The position numbers were made by a program, and so were the translations under genes. DNA of 44,958 nucleotides from an archaeon. Lineage in GTDB: Archaea; Asgardarchaeota; Hermodarchaeia; Hermodarchaeales; Hermodarchaeaceae. The stretch is from contig JABXGV010000173.1 in the NCBI GenBank assembly GCA_016550485.1, positions 1 to 44,958 on the forward strand, given 5' to 3'. Shown here piece after piece: positions 32,742 to 41,066 of the stretch. Positions within the stretch are counted from its first letter, which is position 1. Each line of letters opens with the position of its first letter. The notes under the pieces were generated by a model. It made no database searches. It had not been told where the DNA came from and saw nothing but the letters and a program-made list of their open reading frames with translations.

Positions 32742-33268
32742 TGGGAAACTCTGATTCACTTATCTTCGTTATTGATACATCAGCTCTTATAGGACATTTA
32801 GGCTATGCAGCGGCTGAAGCTCAATTTGCTACTACACCATCTCTTTTAGAGGAAATGAAACGCAAAAAACTCGACAATATCATTCAGACGCTACTAAATT
32901 CCGGGAAGCTTCGAATTATAGAACCAACTTCTTCCTCGATTAATACCGTAGTTGCAGCAGCAGCTGCCTTGGGCGACCTTCAATATTTGTCTGAACCTGA
33001 TCAGCAACTCCTAGCTCTTGCCCTGGATCTTACCAAGCAAGGCTATGATGCAGTAGTCCTAACTAATGACTATGCAATTCAGAATATCGCTTCTTCTTTG
33101 TCCATCAAGTTTCGCTCTGTGGGGGAGCATGGCATTCGTGAAATTATCAAATGGAAAACCTACTGTCCAGGTTGTACGCGGCAGTTCCCAAAACGTACCA
33201 AAGGCGAGATATGCCCACACTGCGGGACACCATTAAAGCGTAGGGCTGTTAACAAGGAAAGGCTGTAG
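32741..33268 (+). CDS. nob1: rRNA endonuclease Nob1
   Basis: PIN-domain nuclease that cuts the 3' end of 16S rRNA precursor. VIDTSALIG near the start holds the first metal-binding Asp, LTNDYAIQN the C-terminal acidic pair, and a zinc ribbon CPGC...CPHC closes the protein, followed by a basic tail. Start ATG 32741 overlaps the nadK stop, with AGGTGG six bases upstream. This gives 175 residues. Confidence 0.94.
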   Translation: MGNSDSLIFVIDTSALIGHLGYAAAEAQFATTPSLLEEMKRKKLDNIIQTLLNSGKLRIIEPTSSSINTVVAAAAALGDLQYLSEPDQQLLALALDLTKQGYDAVVLTNDYAIQNIASSLSIKFRSVGEHGIREIIKWKTYCPGCTRQFPKRTKGEICPHCGTPLKRRAVNKERL

Positions 33269-33349
33269 GTGAAGGAGGGTGATGTTGAATAACATTTAAA
33301 GAACCGTGCATCTCTGAGAGGAGCAAAGCTACGAACGAAGGCGATATCT

Positions 33350-33526
33350 TTGAGTGAACATAAAACACCATTCTGCAATTCTTGCGGAGGTCTAGTTAGC
33401 CCTCTTGAAAACTCCGTACATTTCATATGTCCCGCTTGTGGCGGGCTAACACTTTGGCGATGCGAAAAGTGCCGGGAGTTTGCGAATCCTTATACTTGTG
33501 CGGGTTGTAATTTTAAAGGACCTTAA
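33350..33526 (+). CDS. Zn-ribbon RNA-binding protein (COG2888 type)
   Basis: A 58-residue protein with four CxxC knuckles: CNSCGG, CPACGG, CEKCRE and CAGCNF, ending FKGP. NPYTCAGCNFKGP and the WRCEKCREFANPYTC region match the archaeal two-zinc-ribbon family predicted to act in translation. The start is TTG with GAAGG about eight bases upstream. In many archaea it is followed by aEF1beta, as here. Too short to be noticed by length filters. Confidence 0.88.
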   Translation: MSEHKTPFCNSCGGLVSPLENSVHFICPACGGLTLWRCEKCREFANPYTCAGCNFKGP

Positions 33527-33572
33527 TTGACATCCCAACACAGGTATTAGACATAACTAGGAGGTAGTGCTT

Positions 33573-33839
33573 TTGGGCGATGTTCTTGCAATAATGAAAA
33601 TAATGCCTGAAGATGCCACGGTTCCTTTAGAAGAACTGAAGAAACGAATCGAGCAGTCCCTTCAAGGTAAGGTGGATATTGAAGGATTCGAGGAGGTGCC
33701 AATATTTGGTCCGTTATCCGCTCTTCGAATGCGCTTCATTGTTGGAGATGAGGCTGGCGGTACTGATTCAGTCGAGAAAATAGTACAGGATATTCAGGGA
33801 GTAGGTGAAGTCGTAATCGAAGCAGTCTCACTCCTGTAA
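33573..33839 (+). CDS. ef1b: Elongation factor aEF1beta
   Basis: Nucleotide exchange factor for aEF1alpha. Small alpha-beta sandwich: LAIMKIMPEDATVPLEELKKRIEQ at the start, IEGFEEVPIFGPLSALRMRFIVGDEAGGTDSVE in the middle and VVIEAVSLL at the end. I use TTG 33573 with AGGAGGT seven bases upstream, giving 88 residues. Confidence 0.94.
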   Translation: MGDVLAIMKIMPEDATVPLEELKKRIEQSLQGKVDIEGFEEVPIFGPLSALRMRFIVGDEAGGTDSVEKIVQDIQGVGEVVIEAVSLL

Positions 33840-33925
33840 TTATAATCTTTGATGAAAAGGGATTCAAGAATTTCCACTCCTTAACCACATCTGAAAAATC
33901 AAGAGATCTAATCATAATGCCGACG

Positions 33926-33934
33926 AAGTTAAAA
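33926..33934 (+). promoter_or_regulatory. Possible TATA box for cdc48
   Basis: AGTTAAAAG lies about 35-40 bases before the TTG start at 33968; a second A/T-rich element, AAATTTAAT, follows at 33940. Either could serve. The SD before the TTG is poor, which fits a near-leaderless mRNA. Confidence 0.35.
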
Positions 33935-33967
33935 GCCTAAATTTAATCTTAATAGCTGGGATAAGAC

Positions 33968-36160
33968 TTGGAAGATGAAATTCAACCTAAAGGCAAAACT
34001 GTCACACTCCGAGTGAAGAAGGCGCACGAACGGGATGCAGGACGGTTCATCGTCCGAATCGATACTTCGACAATGGAGTCGCTAGGCGTTCAGACAGGTG
34101 ACATCCTTGGAGTCAAGGGGCGCAAACTAACAGCTGGTATTGTGTGGCCAGCTTATCCTCAGGATGAGGGACAGCGCATTATTCGAATGGATGGTCGTAT
34201 GCGTCGAAACGCAGGGGCTAGCCTAGAAGAAAACGTATCAGCTTATCAGGTTCAGGAACGGTCAGCAGCAGCGATAGTTCTTGCTCCTCTTGAAATGAGG
34301 TTTCCTGCTAAAGATTTCGATGAGTTTGTGAAACAAAAACTCTTGAATTGCCCAGTAACCAAAGATGATACCGTCCATGTATCAATTTTAGGACGACCGG
34401 TCAGGTTCATAGTTCGTCGTCTACGCCCTACTGGTATCGGTCTTGTTGTTCTAAATACTCAGCTTACGATTCTAAGTGAACCGCCCAAAGAATTGGAAGC
34501 AGGTATCCCATACATCACATACGAAGAAATCGGTGGTCTTGGTGACGAAATTCAAAGAATTAGAGAAATGGTAGAACTACCGCTGAAACACCCTGAGCTT
34601 TTTGCGCGGCTTGGTATCACCCCACCAAAAGGTGTTCTTCTACATGGCCCGCCTGGTTGTGGTAAGACCCTGCTTGCACAAGCAGTTGCTAATGAATCTG
34701 AAGCGCATTTCATTTCCATAAATGGTCCCGAAATCATGAGCAAGTTTTACGGGGAATCTGAGAAACGCCTTCGTCAGATTTTCGAAGAAGCAGAAAAGAA
34801 TGCTCCAAGCATTATATTCATCGATGAAATAGACGCTATTGCTCCTAAACGTGAAGAAGTCTTAGGTGAAGTTGAACGTCGAGTTGTTGCACAACTACTC
34901 GCGGTAATGGATGGTCTACAGAAACGTGGCCAAGTCATTGTAATAGGGGCTTCCAATCGGCCTAATGCCATTGATCCAGCGCTTCGTCGTCCTGGCCGTT
35001 TTGATCGGGAAATCGAAATACGTATCCCCGATCGTGATGGTCGACACCAAATTCTCCTCATTCATTCACAAGGAATGCCGTTAGAGTCGGTGAGTCTTGA
35101 AACGATAGCCAACATAACACACGGTTATGTTGGAGCAGACCTTGCTGCCCTTTGTCGCGAAGCAGCTATGCTTGCGTTACGCCGTTACCTGCCTCGTATC
35201 AACCTAGAAGAAGACGAGATTCCTCCCGAAGTACTCGCCGATCTTAGGGTGACAAACGAGGACTTCCTGCACGCTCTAAGAGAGATTCAACCAACAGCAA
35301 TGCGAGAAGTCACTCTTGAAGTTCCCAATGTTCGTTGGACTGATATTGGTGGTCTTGAAGAAATTAAGGAGAAACTTAAACAAGCTGTCGAATGGCCTCT
35401 CAGACATCCTGAATCCTTCACTCGTCTTGGCGTAGAGCCACCTCGTGGTGTTCTCCTTTTTGGACCTCCTGGCTGCGGGAAAACACTTCTTGCTCGAGCA
35501 GTAGCAACTGAAAGCGAAGCGAACTTCATAAGTATCAAAGGACCAGAGGTTTTGTCAAAATGGGTGGGTGAATCAGAAAAGGCTGTAAGGGAAGTCTTCA
35601 GGCGTGCTAGGCACGCAGCTCCTGCGATCATATTCTTTGATGAAGTTGACGCTCTAGCACCCGCTCGTGGTAGTGGTGTGGGAGATTCGCATGTAACCGA
35701 GCGTGTAATTAGTCAAATCCTAACCGAAATTGATGGCATTCAATCCCTAAAGGATGTCGTTGTGTTAGCTGCTACTAATCGTCCTGACCTTCTCGATTCA
35801 GCATTACTCAGACCGGGGCGCTTCGATCGACACATCTTGGTTCATGCACCAGATGCAGACGCACGCCAAAAAATCTTTGAAATTTACATCAAGGGTATGC
35901 CTCTCGCAAAGGATGTAAAAATCGACGAATTAGTTCAAGCCACTGACCGCTTCGCGGGTAGTGATATTCAAGCATGTTGTAGAGAAGCTGCCCTTGCCGC
36001 GCTTGATGAGGATATGGCGACAGAAAAAGTCCATCGTAGACATTTCATGAAAGCGATTAAAGAGGTAAACCCCACAATCACCGCAGAGATGGAGAAAGCC
36101 TACCTAGCCTGGGGTAAAAGAGCTCGTCAAACACGACCCAGTACTACTCCATTTGTATAA
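33968..36160 (+). CDS. cdc48: Cdc48/VAT AAA+ ATPase
   Basis: Hexameric unfoldase that feeds the proteasome. N-domain (about 1-185, double-psi barrel and beta clam), D1 with Walker A GPPGCGKT (227-234) and Walker B FIDEID, D2 with Walker A GPPGCGKT (499-506) and Walker B FFDEVD, plus arginine fingers in the RRPGRFDR motifs. Length 730 is normal. The start is TTG. The last residues, TPFV, do not form a hydrophobic-Tyr-X motif. Confidence 0.97.
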   Translation: MEDEIQPKGKTVTLRVKKAHERDAGRFIVRIDTSTMESLGVQTGDILGVKGRKLTAGIVWPAYPQDEGQRIIRMDGRMRRNAGASLEENVSAYQVQERSAAAIVLAPLEMRFPAKDFDEFVKQKLLNCPVTKDDTVHVSILGRPVRFIVRRLRPTGIGLVVLNTQLTILSEPPKELEAGIPYITYEEIGGLGDEIQRIREMVELPLKHPELFARLGITPPKGVLLHGPPGCGKTLLAQAVANESEAHFISINGPEIMSKFYGESEKRLRQIFEEAEKNAPSIIFIDEIDAIAPKREEVLGEVERRVVAQLLAVMDGLQKRGQVIVIGASNRPNAIDPALRRPGRFDREIEIRIPDRDGRHQILLIHSQGMPLESVSLETIANITHGYVGADLAALCREAAMLALRRYLPRINLEEDEIPPEVLADLRVTNEDFLHALREIQPTAMREVTLEVPNVRWTDIGGLEEIKEKLKQAVEWPLRHPESFTRLGVEPPRGVLLFGPPGCGKTLLARAVATESEANFISIKGPEVLSKWVGESEKAVREVFRRARHAAPAIIFFDEVDALAPARGSGVGDSHVTERVISQILTEIDGIQSLKDVVVLAATNRPDLLDSALLRPGRFDRHILVHAPDADARQKIFEIYIKGMPLAKDVKIDELVQATDRFAGSDIQACCREAALAALDEDMATEKVHRRHFMKAIKEVNPTITAEMEKAYLAWGKRARQTRPSTTPFV

Positions 36161-36178
36161 CCGAAGCATCGAGGAATA

Positions 36179-36430
36179 TCAGTCTTCTGCAATGGTGAGA
36201 TATCGACGACTAGTAACCCGCTCTATCTTGCGCTTTGATTTTGTGATTTGCTGAACATGGACAAGCCCGCTTATCTCCAATTCCATTAGGGTACGGTTCA
36301 ACTCTGCAGGAGTAGTGTTCTCTCTAATAGTCTTTAGCAATCTGACTAGTTCTTTGTCTATCAATACACCTTGCCGCTTATCAAGAAGGGCTAGGATGAC
36401 ATTTCGAAGCGGAATAGTTCTCCACGACAT
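36179..36430 (-). CDS. Small winged-helix protein, unknown role
   Basis: An 83-residue protein that converges on cdc48. The helix-rich body (PLRNVILALLDKRQGVLIDKELVRLLKTI, then PAELNRTLMELEISGLVHVQQI) ending in a wing-like basic hairpin (KSKRKIERV) suggests a winged-helix DNA-binding fold. I do not recognise a named family. It diverges from the OB-fold/PCNA operon, so it may act on that promoter, but nothing in sequence proves this. Confidence 0.6.
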   Translation of the reverse strand: MSWRTIPLRNVILALLDKRQGVLIDKELVRLLKTIRENTTPAELNRTLMELEISGLVHVQQITKSKRKIERVTSRRYLTIAED

Positions 36431-36561
36431 GAAATCACCTTAAATGCTGTTCGTCCGTAGGTTTAGCTGAAATCGGTTCTCCTTTCTAGTAAAAGGAATA
36501 CGACGTCATCGCAGGAGAGATGCTTTTAATCTTTCCTTCATTGTCATCTTAATATAGGTAG

Positions 36562-36570
36562 TTTTAAGTC
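36562..36570 (+). promoter_or_regulatory. TATA box for the OB-fold/PCNA operon
   Basis: AGTTTTAAG sits about 40 bases before the ATG at 36608, and TATTTTAAATC at 36588-36598 is a second A/T-rich element too close to serve well. A leader of about 15 bases would hold GAGGTAG. Confidence 0.4.
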
Positions 36571-36607
36571 TATTATCGAAATTCACTATTTTAAATCAAT
36601 GAGGTAG

Positions 36608-36937
36608 ATGGTGGCTTTGTCAGGAACTTCCTTTGTCAGAGAGGCTGCAGTCTTCAAAGAAATAGGTGCCATAACAGGAGAGGATGTAGGTCGCCGCGTT
36701 CGCATAATGGGATTCGTAGTTGATGTCCACAATGAATTGATTGTACTTAGTGATGACACTGGTCGAATTATGGTATCAGTAGAGGCTCCTCCAAAGCTCC
36801 AAGCCTTTGTACGCGTTTTTGGCACTGTTGCTCTTTCAGGTGAGGGACAACCATTAATTCGTGCAGATTTTGTCCAAGACATTGCGGCTCTTGATAAGCA
36901 ATTATATAAACGTGCTATACGATTATTCAAAACCTGA
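36608..36937 (+). CDS. Small OB-fold protein (RPA14/RMI-like)
   Basis: A 109-residue single OB-fold: GRRVRIMGFVVDVHN (about 27-41), LIVLSDDTGRIMVSVEA, FVRVFGTVALSGEGQPLIRADFVQDI. It resembles small RPA-like or Stn/RMI-like subunits. It lies 21 bases upstream of PCNA, so a replication role is likely. It could partner the RPA32-like protein at 5316-6080. ATG 36608 or GTG 36611. Confidence 0.72.
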   Translation: MVALSGTSFVREAAVFKEIGAITGEDVGRRVRIMGFVVDVHNELIVLSDDTGRIMVSVEAPPKLQAFVRVFGTVALSGEGQPLIRADFVQDIAALDKQLYKRAIRLFKT

Positions 36938-36958
36938 CTACTTCGGAGGATTGACTAA

Positions 36959-37714
36959 ATGTTTACTGCCAAGTTTGAAGATGCAAAAACATGGCAAGCT
37001 CTCATCAGCGCTATTTCCGCTCTAGTTGACGAAGCTAATTTTGAAATTTCGCCTAAGGGACTTACCTTACGTGCCATGGATCCATCGAGAATAGCGATGG
37101 TTGACTTCGAGCTCCCCAAGGGCGCCTTTAGTGAGTATAAATGTGATGAGGAAACTAAAATCGGCGTAAACCTAGACGAGATAGAAAAAATCGTCAAGCG
37201 TGCTGCTTCTGGTAACAGCTTGGAGCTAAGTGTAGATCATGAATCAAACAAATTAGTAATTACACTCTTAGGACGCACACGCCGCAGCTTCAGTGTAGCA
37301 TTAATCGAATTGGGTGGTGAACGGCCACCAACACTTACAGTGGAGTTTGGCGTGTCTGTAAAAATAACAGCTGATACACTTAAGGAGATAATTCAAGACG
37401 CTGATATTATTAGCGATTTTGTAGCGTTAAACGCGACTGAAAGTGCCTTAGTGATTTCTGCACGTGGGGATACAGGCAATCTTGAAGTGCGGCTCAGCAA
37501 AGAAGATGAAGCACTTCTAGAATACAAGGTCAAGCAACCATCCAAGTCTCTTTATGCTCTGGAGTATCTGAGTGATATGATGAAAGCAGTGGCTGCATCT
37601 GACACAGTCCAAGTCGAATTTGGTGAAGGAACACCAATCAAACTGGTTTTCACAGTAACCAACGGTGGTCATATAATCTATTATCTTGCACCGCGAGTAG
37701 AAGACGAATTCTAA
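36959..37714 (+). CDS. pcn: DNA sliding clamp PCNA
   Basis: Ring-forming processivity factor for DNA polymerase. MFTAKFEDAKTWQALISAISALVDEANF, GLTLRAMDPSRIAMVDFELP and C-terminal HIIYYLAPRVEDEF are classical PCNA. Length 251. ATG start with GGAGG upstream (GGAGGATTGACTAA). First of a run PCNA, PriL, PriS, GINS. Confidence 0.98.
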   Translation: MFTAKFEDAKTWQALISAISALVDEANFEISPKGLTLRAMDPSRIAMVDFELPKGAFSEYKCDEETKIGVNLDEIEKIVKRAASGNSLELSVDHESNKLVITLLGRTRRSFSVALIELGGERPPTLTVEFGVSVKITADTLKEIIQDADIISDFVALNATESALVISARGDTGNLEVRLSKEDEALLEYKVKQPSKSLYALEYLSDMMKAVAASDTVQVEFGEGTPIKLVFTVTNGGHIIYYLAPRVEDEF

Positions 37715-37724
37715 GGCAGGACAA

Positions 37725-38768
37725 ATGCTCGAGGATACTAAAATCTATGAGGCTGCGAAATATCCGTGGTCGATTTCTGCACGGCGTCTGTTGAAGGAGC
37801 TAGACATATCTCTTAAAGAGATTGATGCAGATGCACAAGCGCTTCAGCTGGCTCGTAGCCGCCTGCTTCAAGCCCTTGAAACAAAGGAATCTGCGAGTCC
37901 AGAACGTAAAACAAGTAGCGAGTTCGTAGAATTAACTAGCTTCTTTGTTGCGAAGGTGATGGTTGACGCAATTAAAAGCATGTTTTTCCGCCGGCGTTGG
38001 GCTACCGCAGAAGCTAAGCGTGCTGAGCGCTATTTCTTCAAAGAATCAGATTTAAAGCTTGCACAATTAGCTACGCGCAACTTCAACTGGCAGCTAGACC
38101 CAAAACCCACGCGAATTGCTGGACGTGAATTCTCTCACAGGCTTCACTTTGCAAATTATCTTGCCGCTACAGCAGGTTTTCATGAGCGAGAATGGAAGCT
38201 AGTAAACAAACGTATGGTCAGTGGCTATGTCCTTCTCAGGAAGGGAGATACTGCACGAGTGTTGCGGGCAGCTGTGGAACAGCTGCTAATCAGTGATGTA
38301 AAACAAGTTACACCACCTTTCCCTCCTAACATTCAACAATTTTATGAAGAGTTAGAAGTGATTGTTCGCGGTCGTACAGAACGTATGAAGCAGGAAATAA
38401 TGGGTGAGATAATCCCAGAAGCATTCCCGCCCTGCATTCAAGCCCTTCTAGGTGATATGGCTGAGGGTAAACCGCTTTCGCATATCGCGCGATTTACAAT
38501 AACATCTTTTCTTTTAAATGTCGGGATGGATGTCGATTCAATTCTAAACCTTTTCGTAAAGGCTCCTGACTTCCGTGAAGATCTTGCGCGGTATCAGATT
38601 GAACACATTGCTGGCAAGCGAGGGAGCACCGAATATACTCCACCTGCATGTGCCTATTTGGTATCCACTCGGCTTTGTGTGAAGAAGGATAAATACTGCG
38701 AGTTCATACGGCACCCTCTTGCATATTATCGGAGGAGGAGAAAGTGGATAAAACCGAAGAGTTCCTGA
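37725..38768 (+). CDS. priL: DNA primase large subunit
   Basis: Regulatory subunit of the archaeal-eukaryotic primase. N-terminal helical part and C-terminal iron-sulfur domain with conserved cysteines: one in PPCIQALLGDMAEG, two in CAYLVSTRLC and one in KYCEF, followed by HPLAYYRRRRK. Length 347 fits. ATG 37725, 10 bases after PCNA. Its end overlaps priS by 25 bases. Confidence 0.95.
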   Translation: MLEDTKIYEAAKYPWSISARRLLKELDISLKEIDADAQALQLARSRLLQALETKESASPERKTSSEFVELTSFFVAKVMVDAIKSMFFRRRWATAEAKRAERYFFKESDLKLAQLATRNFNWQLDPKPTRIAGREFSHRLHFANYLAATAGFHEREWKLVNKRMVSGYVLLRKGDTARVLRAAVEQLLISDVKQVTPPFPPNIQQFYEELEVIVRGRTERMKQEIMGEIIPEAFPPCIQALLGDMAEGKPLSHIARFTITSFLLNVGMDVDSILNLFVKAPDFREDLARYQIEHIAGKRGSTEYTPPACAYLVSTRLCVKKDKYCEFIRHPLAYYRRRRKWIKPKSS

Positions 38769-39976
38769 AGAATCAATTTGCGGCGTACTACCAGCGGAAG
38801 CACGAAGGCCTTACTATGCCACCAGACTACGAAAAACGCGAGTTCGCCTTTTTCTGGTTCACTCGAAGAGGGGCTCTCCGTCATACCAGCTTCACAAAGA
38901 AGGAAGAGTTAATTCAATTCATAGCGAATGAAGGACCAGCCCATATCTTCTATTCTGCCGCAAAATACAGGAAGCCAGACGCACCTCAGATGCCTCTTAA
39001 AGAATGGGAAGGTGCAAATCTAATCTTTGATATCGATGCTGACCACCTAATTCTCCCCTGTCAGAAACTTCACGACCGGTGGCTTTGTACAGAATGTAGT
39101 ACTCGTGGTAAAGGTCAACGACCAGAAGCTTGTCCAAATTGTGGGGCTCATGCATTTCAGGAATTGAAGTGGATGTGTAAGGAATGTCTTGACGCAGCAA
39201 AAAGCGAAGCAATAAAGATTATTGAAGAATTTCTCCTACCCGATTTTGGCATCGTCCACAAAGACATTATGATAGTCTTTTCCGGTCATCGTGGATATCA
39301 CGTTCACTGTTTCACAGAGGAAGTTCAGCCATTAGGTTCAGCTGAGCGACGTGAAATCGTTGACTATGTGTCTGGTGTTGGACTAGATTTCCTGCATCAT
39401 GGTCTTGTAGATCAATCATACGGGATACCAAAAGGGCCAGATACTCGAACACCCGGGTGGGAACAAAAAATAGCCCGGGGTATAAAGGCAATCTTCAAAT
39501 CCCCCTCAAAAATCTCAGAGATAACTCAATTAAAGGCGTCTCAGAAAGAGATTTTAACTCGAGACGCTGCTTCGATTTTAAGGCAGCTGGAGGAGAGTCC
39601 TCCTCGCTACGTTATGCCTAAAGGAATCGGTAAGGTAGCATGGCGTGCAATCGCCCAGTTTGCTGTTGAGCAGATGGGTGCTAAAGTAGACGAGCCAGTT
39701 ACAACTGATATTCACCGTCTCATTCGCCTTCCAGGCTCGCTACATGGTAAAACCGGCTTCCTTGTGAAACAATTAGATATGAACTCGCTAGAGAAATTTG
39801 ACCCATTTAGCGACGCCCAGGTTTTCGAAGGCTCTACAGAAGTCTTTGTGAAAGAATCGCCAGGATTCAGCTTGGGAAACACTGAATATCCGCCTATGAG
39901 AGAATGCGAGTGTGAGCTTCCTCTCTCTGTCGCTATCTTGCTATTAGGCAAGGGTGTGGCTATAATTAATGAATAA
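38744..39976 (+). CDS. priS: DNA primase small (catalytic) subunit
   Basis: Makes RNA primers. Catalytic Asp96 and Asp98 lie in LIFDIDADHL, and the third acidic site is expected in the DIHRLIRLPGSLHGKTG region. Zinc-binding cysteines occur as CTEC, CPNC and CKEC (about 113-146), one pair more than usual. SGHRGYHVH is the sugar/triphosphate motif. GTG start with GGAGGAGG just upstream, overlapping priL for coupling. Length 410. Confidence 0.95.
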   Translation: MDKTEEFLKNQFAAYYQRKHEGLTMPPDYEKREFAFFWFTRRGALRHTSFTKKEELIQFIANEGPAHIFYSAAKYRKPDAPQMPLKEWEGANLIFDIDADHLILPCQKLHDRWLCTECSTRGKGQRPEACPNCGAHAFQELKWMCKECLDAAKSEAIKIIEEFLLPDFGIVHKDIMIVFSGHRGYHVHCFTEEVQPLGSAERREIVDYVSGVGLDFLHHGLVDQSYGIPKGPDTRTPGWEQKIARGIKAIFKSPSKISEITQLKASQKEILTRDAASILRQLEESPPRYVMPKGIGKVAWRAIAQFAVEQMGAKVDEPVTTDIHRLIRLPGSLHGKTGFLVKQLDMNSLEKFDPFSDAQVFEGSTEVFVKESPGFSLGNTEYPPMRECECELPLSVAILLLGKGVAIINE

Positions 39977-39989
39977 GGAGGCGTGTGCG

Positions 39990-40556
39990 ATGTATGAATC
40001 GTTATTTGAATATTGGAAACAGGAACGGGCGTCAGACAAACTACTCCCTCTACGTGAAACCTTTATGCAAAGGCTAAGAACCTACATAGAGCAACTAATA
40101 ACCGAGACGCAATCAGAGGATATATCGGATACCCACCGTCTCCTTCTTGAGGCCGAGTTATCCAACTTGCGCTTCATTTTGAAGAGTCTTTTACAACATC
40201 GCGTAAAGAAGATTCTAGCAATGGTGCTAGCATCAGATACAATAGACCATAGTCTTATGACAAGGCAAGAACAGCGGTTCGTTGAACAAATAACGAGAAG
40301 TCTACGCTCTGTTAGGATGCTGGAGGAAGACTTATTCGCACCAATGGAGGCTGATTCGTCGTCAAGCCTAATCTTGGTCCGGTTCCTTGAAGATTATCCA
40401 CAAATCGCTGGAGTAGATTTAAAAACATATGGACCGTTTAGGGCTGATGACTTGGCGGTGCTCCCCCTTGAAAATGCTCGTGGGATCATAAGAAGAAATG
40501 GGGCGGAGCCAGTCGTTATTGGAGCTGAAAGAAGTGAAAGCGCCCAAGGAAGTTAA
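39990..40556 (+). CDS. gins51: GINS complex subunit (Gins51-type)
   Basis: Component of the archaeal CMG-like helicase with MCM and GAN. Helical A domain (MYESLFEYWKQER ... LLEAELSNLRFILKSLLQHRVKKILAM) comes first and a small B domain (SSLILVRFLEDYPQIAGVDLKTYGPFRADDLAVLP) last, an A-B order that indicates Gins51/15. ATG 39990 has AAGGAGG eight bases upstream and is preferred over 39969. It overlaps eL44. Confidence 0.88.
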   Translation: MYESLFEYWKQERASDKLLPLRETFMQRLRTYIEQLITETQSEDISDTHRLLLEAELSNLRFILKSLLQHRVKKILAMVLASDTIDHSLMTRQEQRFVEQITRSLRSVRMLEEDLFAPMEADSSSSLILVRFLEDYPQIAGVDLKTYGPFRADDLAVLPLENARGIIRRNGAEPVVIGAERSESAQGS

Positions 40557-40812
40557 GACATATTGCGCACGGTGTAGGATGCATACAGAGCACTCGCTCT
40601 CACTGTATAAAAAAGGTCGAGAGCGCCGCCTATCTGCTGGAGCTCGACGATATCGCAGGAAAAAAGCAGGCTATGGCTCGCAGCCCAAAGCGGTTCAGAA
40701 ACGTTTCGCAAAAGCTGGTACAAAGAAGTACGTGATTAGGTACAAGTGTAAGACGTGTGGTCACACTACTGTACGTAAAGGCAATAGACTGAAGAAGATA
40801 GAGTTTGTCTAG
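40534..40812 (+). CDS. rpl44e: Ribosomal protein eL44 (L44e)
   Basis: Zinc-binding large-subunit protein near the E site. VKTYCARCRMHTEHSLSLYKKGRERRLSAGARRYRRKKAGYG, then CKTCGHTTVRKGNRLKKIEF is the family pattern. GTG 40534 is taken with GGAG eight bases upstream, giving 92 residues. It overlaps the GINS gene end by 23 bases. Confidence 0.95.
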   Translation: MKAPKEVKTYCARCRMHTEHSLSLYKKGRERRLSAGARRYRRKKAGYGSQPKAVQKRFAKAGTKKYVIRYKCKTCGHTTVRKGNRLKKIEFV

Positions 40813-40825
40813 TAAGGTGAGTGAT

Positions 40826-41023
40826 ATGCCAAGAAAAGACCTAATACCTGAACCAACATCGCGGTTTTTGATAGTGAAGTGTCCTGAATGTGGAAATGAT
40901 AAGCAGATAGTCTTTGGTTGGGCAACGCTGGTTGTTAACTGTGATGTCTGTGGTAAACCCCTACTAGAGCCAACTGGGGGTAAAGCTCGAATACTCGGCG
41001 AAATAGTAACAGAGTTAGAATGA
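40826..41023 (+). CDS. rps27e: Ribosomal protein eS27
   Basis: Small-subunit zinc-ribbon protein. CPECGND and CDVCGKPL give the four Cys ligands, with PTGGKARILGEIV after. ATG 40826 is preceded by AAGGTGA, giving 65 residues. It lies 13 bases after eL44. Confidence 0.96.
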   Translation: MPRKDLIPEPTSRFLIVKCPECGNDKQIVFGWATLVVNCDVCGKPLLEPTGGKARILGEIVTELE

Positions 41024-41066
41024 GCCATAGCGTAATCTGTTAGGTTCCGCTCTAGGTGTCGTGTAA

